This document shows positions 23,940-25,965 of a stretch of DNA of 25,965 nucleotides, one piece after another. Numbering within the stretch: position 1 is the stretch's first letter; the number at the start of each line of letters is the position of its first letter. Under the pieces are notes generated by a model, which worked only from the letters and a program-made list of their open reading frames with translations, searched no databases and was not told the origin of the DNA. A program made the translations under genes and the position numbers. The stretch is from Chloroflexia bacterium (GTDB taxonomy: Bacteria > Chloroflexota > Chloroflexia > Thermomicrobiales > UBA6265), in contig JACCVC010000113.1 in NCBI GenBank assembly GCA_013698305.1, forward strand, positions 1-25,965, given 5' to 3'.

Positions 23940-25748
23940 TTGACCCGTCGCTATCCGATTGAACCAGTGAAAGAAACCACTCCCCGGCGCCAGGGGACGC
24001 GGAGAAGTGGGAATGAGCGATTTTCCGTGAGGATGGCGCGGGTAATTGCCGGGTGGCTGATAGAGATCGACGCCTGGCGCAACCGCCATGTCGATATCAG
24101 CGCCGCCATTTCCGGCTTCTTCCTCCTTGCGCTGGGCATCTCGCTCGCGGTGGGCGGACTCACCGCCGACACCTATCTGCACCGAGGGGTGGAACAGGGG
24201 AACGAGGAGCCGTACGTAGTGCAGCCCACGGGTGATGTGCTGGCTGCCAACGTGGACCTGCGGGTGTTCGCTGACGGAGACCTGTCGGCGGTGATGGATG
24301 CTCTGCTCCAGGGTGGATTCCGGTATGTGCGGCAACCGGTTGTTTGGTCCGAGATCGAGGCGACCCAAGGCACGTACGACTGGTCAATCTACGACAGATT
24401 TGTGGAAGAGCTTGAGCGCCGTGACATCGACATGGTCGCTGTCGTGCTGGGCGCTCCAGACTGGAGTCGCGCTCCTGAGTCGCTTGGCGCGTCGAATGGG
24501 CCACCGACCGATCCATCCAGGTTGGGCAATTTTGCACGTGCATTCACCGAGCGATACGGGAGTTCGGTTCCGTTTATCCAGGTATGGGATCAGCCAAACG
24601 CCGGCGACCAATGGGGTGGCAATGGCGCCACCGCGGCGGAGTTCCTTCCGTATCTTGCTGCGACCTACAACGGCGCGCTTGCTGGCTATGCGGAGGTGCA
24701 GATCGTCACGCCGGAACTCGCCCTTCGCACCAGTGATCTGGAAGAGAACGCAGACCTGGTCTTTCTCGAAGCGCTTTACGCCGTTGGCGGCGAGCCATTT
24801 TTTGACGTGGTCGCGGTGCGGCTGGACGGAGGAACGACCTCGCCAGATGATCGTCGTATTTCGTCATCGCGACAGAACATCTCCCGCGCCGTGCTCATGC
24901 GCGAGCTTGTGGTGCGAAGCGGGGACAGCGCCACCCCGATATGGGCGACATCGTTTGGCTGGACGAGGGGCGGGTCGATTTCTGAATCCGAGCAGGCGGA
25001 GTTCGTGATCAGGGCGCTGGAGCGATCGTGGGCGGAGTGGCCATGGATGGGGCTCATGTTCCAGTGGGCATTTCTCGCGCCGCCAGGGTCGGATGCGGAG
25101 GGCTATGCCCAGGTGCGAGCGGATGGCACCGCTACCGAACTGTATCGACGGTTGGCGGAACCAACATTCCAGGCCCGCGCGACGGCAGACGAGACTGGCT
25201 TTGCGCCGATGGACTCACCGAGCGTCTCGTACGACGGCACGTGGGAGGATCAGCACCTGGAGGGCCGAACGTTCCGGACCACAAATCAAACGGACGCCGA
25301 ACTCCAGTTTCAGTTTCGCGGAACAGGGCTTGAGGCGGTGATGCGGATCGGGCCGGAGTCCGGAAACGTGATCGTGGAGGTGGATGACAATATCATACCC
25401 GGAGGCGATGAAGACAGTCCCGATCAATGGAATCTTGCCGCCTTTGAAACGCTTGACCTGCCGATCGAGCTGGTGAGCGGCCTGGATTACGGGGATCACG
25501 AGTTGACGGTACGACTGGTGAGCGAAGGATCGCTGACGATGGGTGGCATCATCGTCGAGCGAGACCAGCCTTTCGTGTGGCCAATCATTCTGCTCACCAT
25601 CGGCGCATTGATCGCGCAGTTCTTCGGTCTCCGCTCGCTAGCGTTGCTGGTCGGGCGACGATCAGGGCACCTTCCGCGACCAGGAGATGACGATCCATGG
25701 CCATCGCTGCCCAGCATGCCGGACTGGCGACCGGGAAGGCGGGCGTAG
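23940..25748 (+). CDS. Membrane-anchored TIM-barrel glycosidase-like protein lacking catalytic glutamates
   Basis: A 602-residue protein with one membrane helix near the N-terminus (57-75), a large extracytoplasmic region and a second helix near the C-terminus (547-571), then a basic, Pro-rich tail. Residues about 105-415 look like a clan GH-A glycoside hydrolase barrel: GFRYVRQPVVWSEIEATQGTYDW, the PFIQVWDQPN strand, and PIWATSFGW. In active relatives the fourth strand has WNEPN or WDEPN and the seventh has TEFGW; here the acid/base position is Gln218 and the nucleophile position is Ser338. Both catalytic residues are thus missing. A beta-rich, carbohydrate-binding-like domain follows (about 425-540). 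It is probably a sugar-binding or structural surface protein. The start is uncertain: TTG 23940, GTG 23967 or ATG 24033 are possible. Confidence 0.8.
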   Translation: MTRRYPIEPVKETTPRRQGTRRSGNERFSVRMARVIAGWLIEIDAWRNRHVDISAAISGFFLLALGISLAVGGLTADTYLHRGVEQGNEEPYVVQPTGDVLAANVDLRVFADGDLSAVMDALLQGGFRYVRQPVVWSEIEATQGTYDWSIYDRFVEELERRDIDMVAVVLGAPDWSRAPESLGASNGPPTDPSRLGNFARAFTERYGSSVPFIQVWDQPNAGDQWGGNGATAAEFLPYLAATYNGALAGYAEVQIVTPELALRTSDLEENADLVFLEALYAVGGEPFFDVVAVRLDGGTTSPDDRRISSSRQNISRAVLMRELVVRSGDSATPIWATSFGWTRGGSISESEQAEFVIRALERSWAEWPWMGLMFQWAFLAPPGSDAEGYAQVRADGTATELYRRLAEPTFQARATADETGFAPMDSPSVSYDGTWEDQHLEGRTFRTTNQTDAELQFQFRGTGLEAVMRIGPESGNVIVEVDDNIIPGGDEDSPDQWNLAAFETLDLPIELVSGLDYGDHELTVRLVSEGSLTMGGIIVERDQPFVWPIILLTIGALIAQFFGLRSLALLVGRRSGHLPRPGDDDPWPSLPSMPDWRPGRRA

Positions 25749-25780
25749 CCATGTGTCTACGCTACCGCTGCGCAACCCAC

Positions 25781-25801
25781 GATGGTGGACGCGCCACCAT
25801 C
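25781..25801. repeat. Hairpin after the glycosidase-like gene
   Basis: GATGGTGG (25781-25788) and CCACCATC (25794-25801) are exact inverted repeats around ACGCG. The flanks CCCACG and CGTTGGG extend it imperfectly. No T-run follows on the plus strand, so termination is only a possibility. Confidence 0.55.
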
Positions 25802-25863
25802 CTTCGTTGGGCGCGAATACCGAAAATTCAGGGAAGATGCCGCATGACAGTTGGCGCAGCCAC

Positions 25864-25965
25864 ATGAATCCAGAGTCACAGCCCACGGAGAGGATTGCAG
25901 GATCTGACGAGAGTGGACCAGGCGCGATGACGCTTGGGCAGCGATTCCGGCAACCGCAAACACTG
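25864..25965 (+). CDS. Possible start of a further gene, truncated by the right edge
   Basis: An open frame from ATG 25864 runs off the window. Its 34 visible residues (NPESQPTERIAGSDESGPGAM then TLGQRFRQPQTL) begin polar and end basic, as before a first membrane helix. ATG 25927 is an alternative start with AGG close upstream. Too short to identify. It is co-directional with the glycosidase-like gene. Confidence 0.35.
   Translation, partial: MNPESQPTERIAGSDESGPGAMTLGQRFRQPQTL

Overview
The window is high-GC bacterial chromosome, densely coding on both strands. No insertion sequence, phage gene, CRISPR array or tRNA is visible. Likely source: a member of the Chloroflexota, probably Thermomicrobia/Sphaerobacter-like. 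This is inferred from base composition, non-lipoprotein twin-arginine solute-binding proteins, frequent GTG/TTG starts, an apparently leaderless smpB and the overall gene mix. It is a judgement from style, not a phylogenetic result.

Layout. (1) 1-4659, minus strand: a compact four-gene catabolic operon: a cystathionine gamma-synthase/methionine gamma-lyase-type PLP enzyme, a class V aminotransferase, a PuuE-like polysaccharide deacetylase broken by a perfect 16-bp tandem duplication, and a YtcJ-like amidohydrolase running off the left edge. (2) 4825-6979, plus: an ADP-ribosylglycohydrolase homologue with a degraded metal site, then dnaJ. (3) 6999-12469, plus: a promoter, a canonical FMN riboswitch with a downstream intrinsic terminator, then two Dpp/Opp-type ABC permeases and two paralogous family 5 solute-binding proteins with Tat signals. 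No ATPase and no riboflavin biosynthesis gene is present. This is the most interesting locus: a candidate flavin-responsive, possibly flavin-importing, ABC system. (4) 12478-13871, minus: two tiny membrane proteins and a SAM methyltransferase. (5) 13946-14925, plus: the trans-translation pair smpB and ssrA (tmRNA), with an unusual hairpin just before the tmRNA and a strong terminator after it. (6) 14980-15453, minus: an EVE-domain protein. (7) 15553-19754, plus: a promoter and leader hairpin followed by glcD-glcE-glcF, a glycolate/lactate-type oxidase. (8) 19751-23751, minus: an S9 prolyl oligopeptidase followed by a GAF-GAF-HisKA_2 sensor kinase. (9) 23940-25748, plus: a membrane-anchored TIM-barrel glycosidase-like protein that has lost both expected catalytic glutamates. 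A possible next gene starts at the right edge.

The strongest direct signals are the FMN aptamer with its terminator and an 8-base complementarity between them, the 16-bp frameshifting duplication, the tmRNA with its flanking hairpins, and the paired loss of catalytic residues in the glycosidase-like protein. The idea that the riboswitch-controlled transporter moves flavins is inference from gene order.
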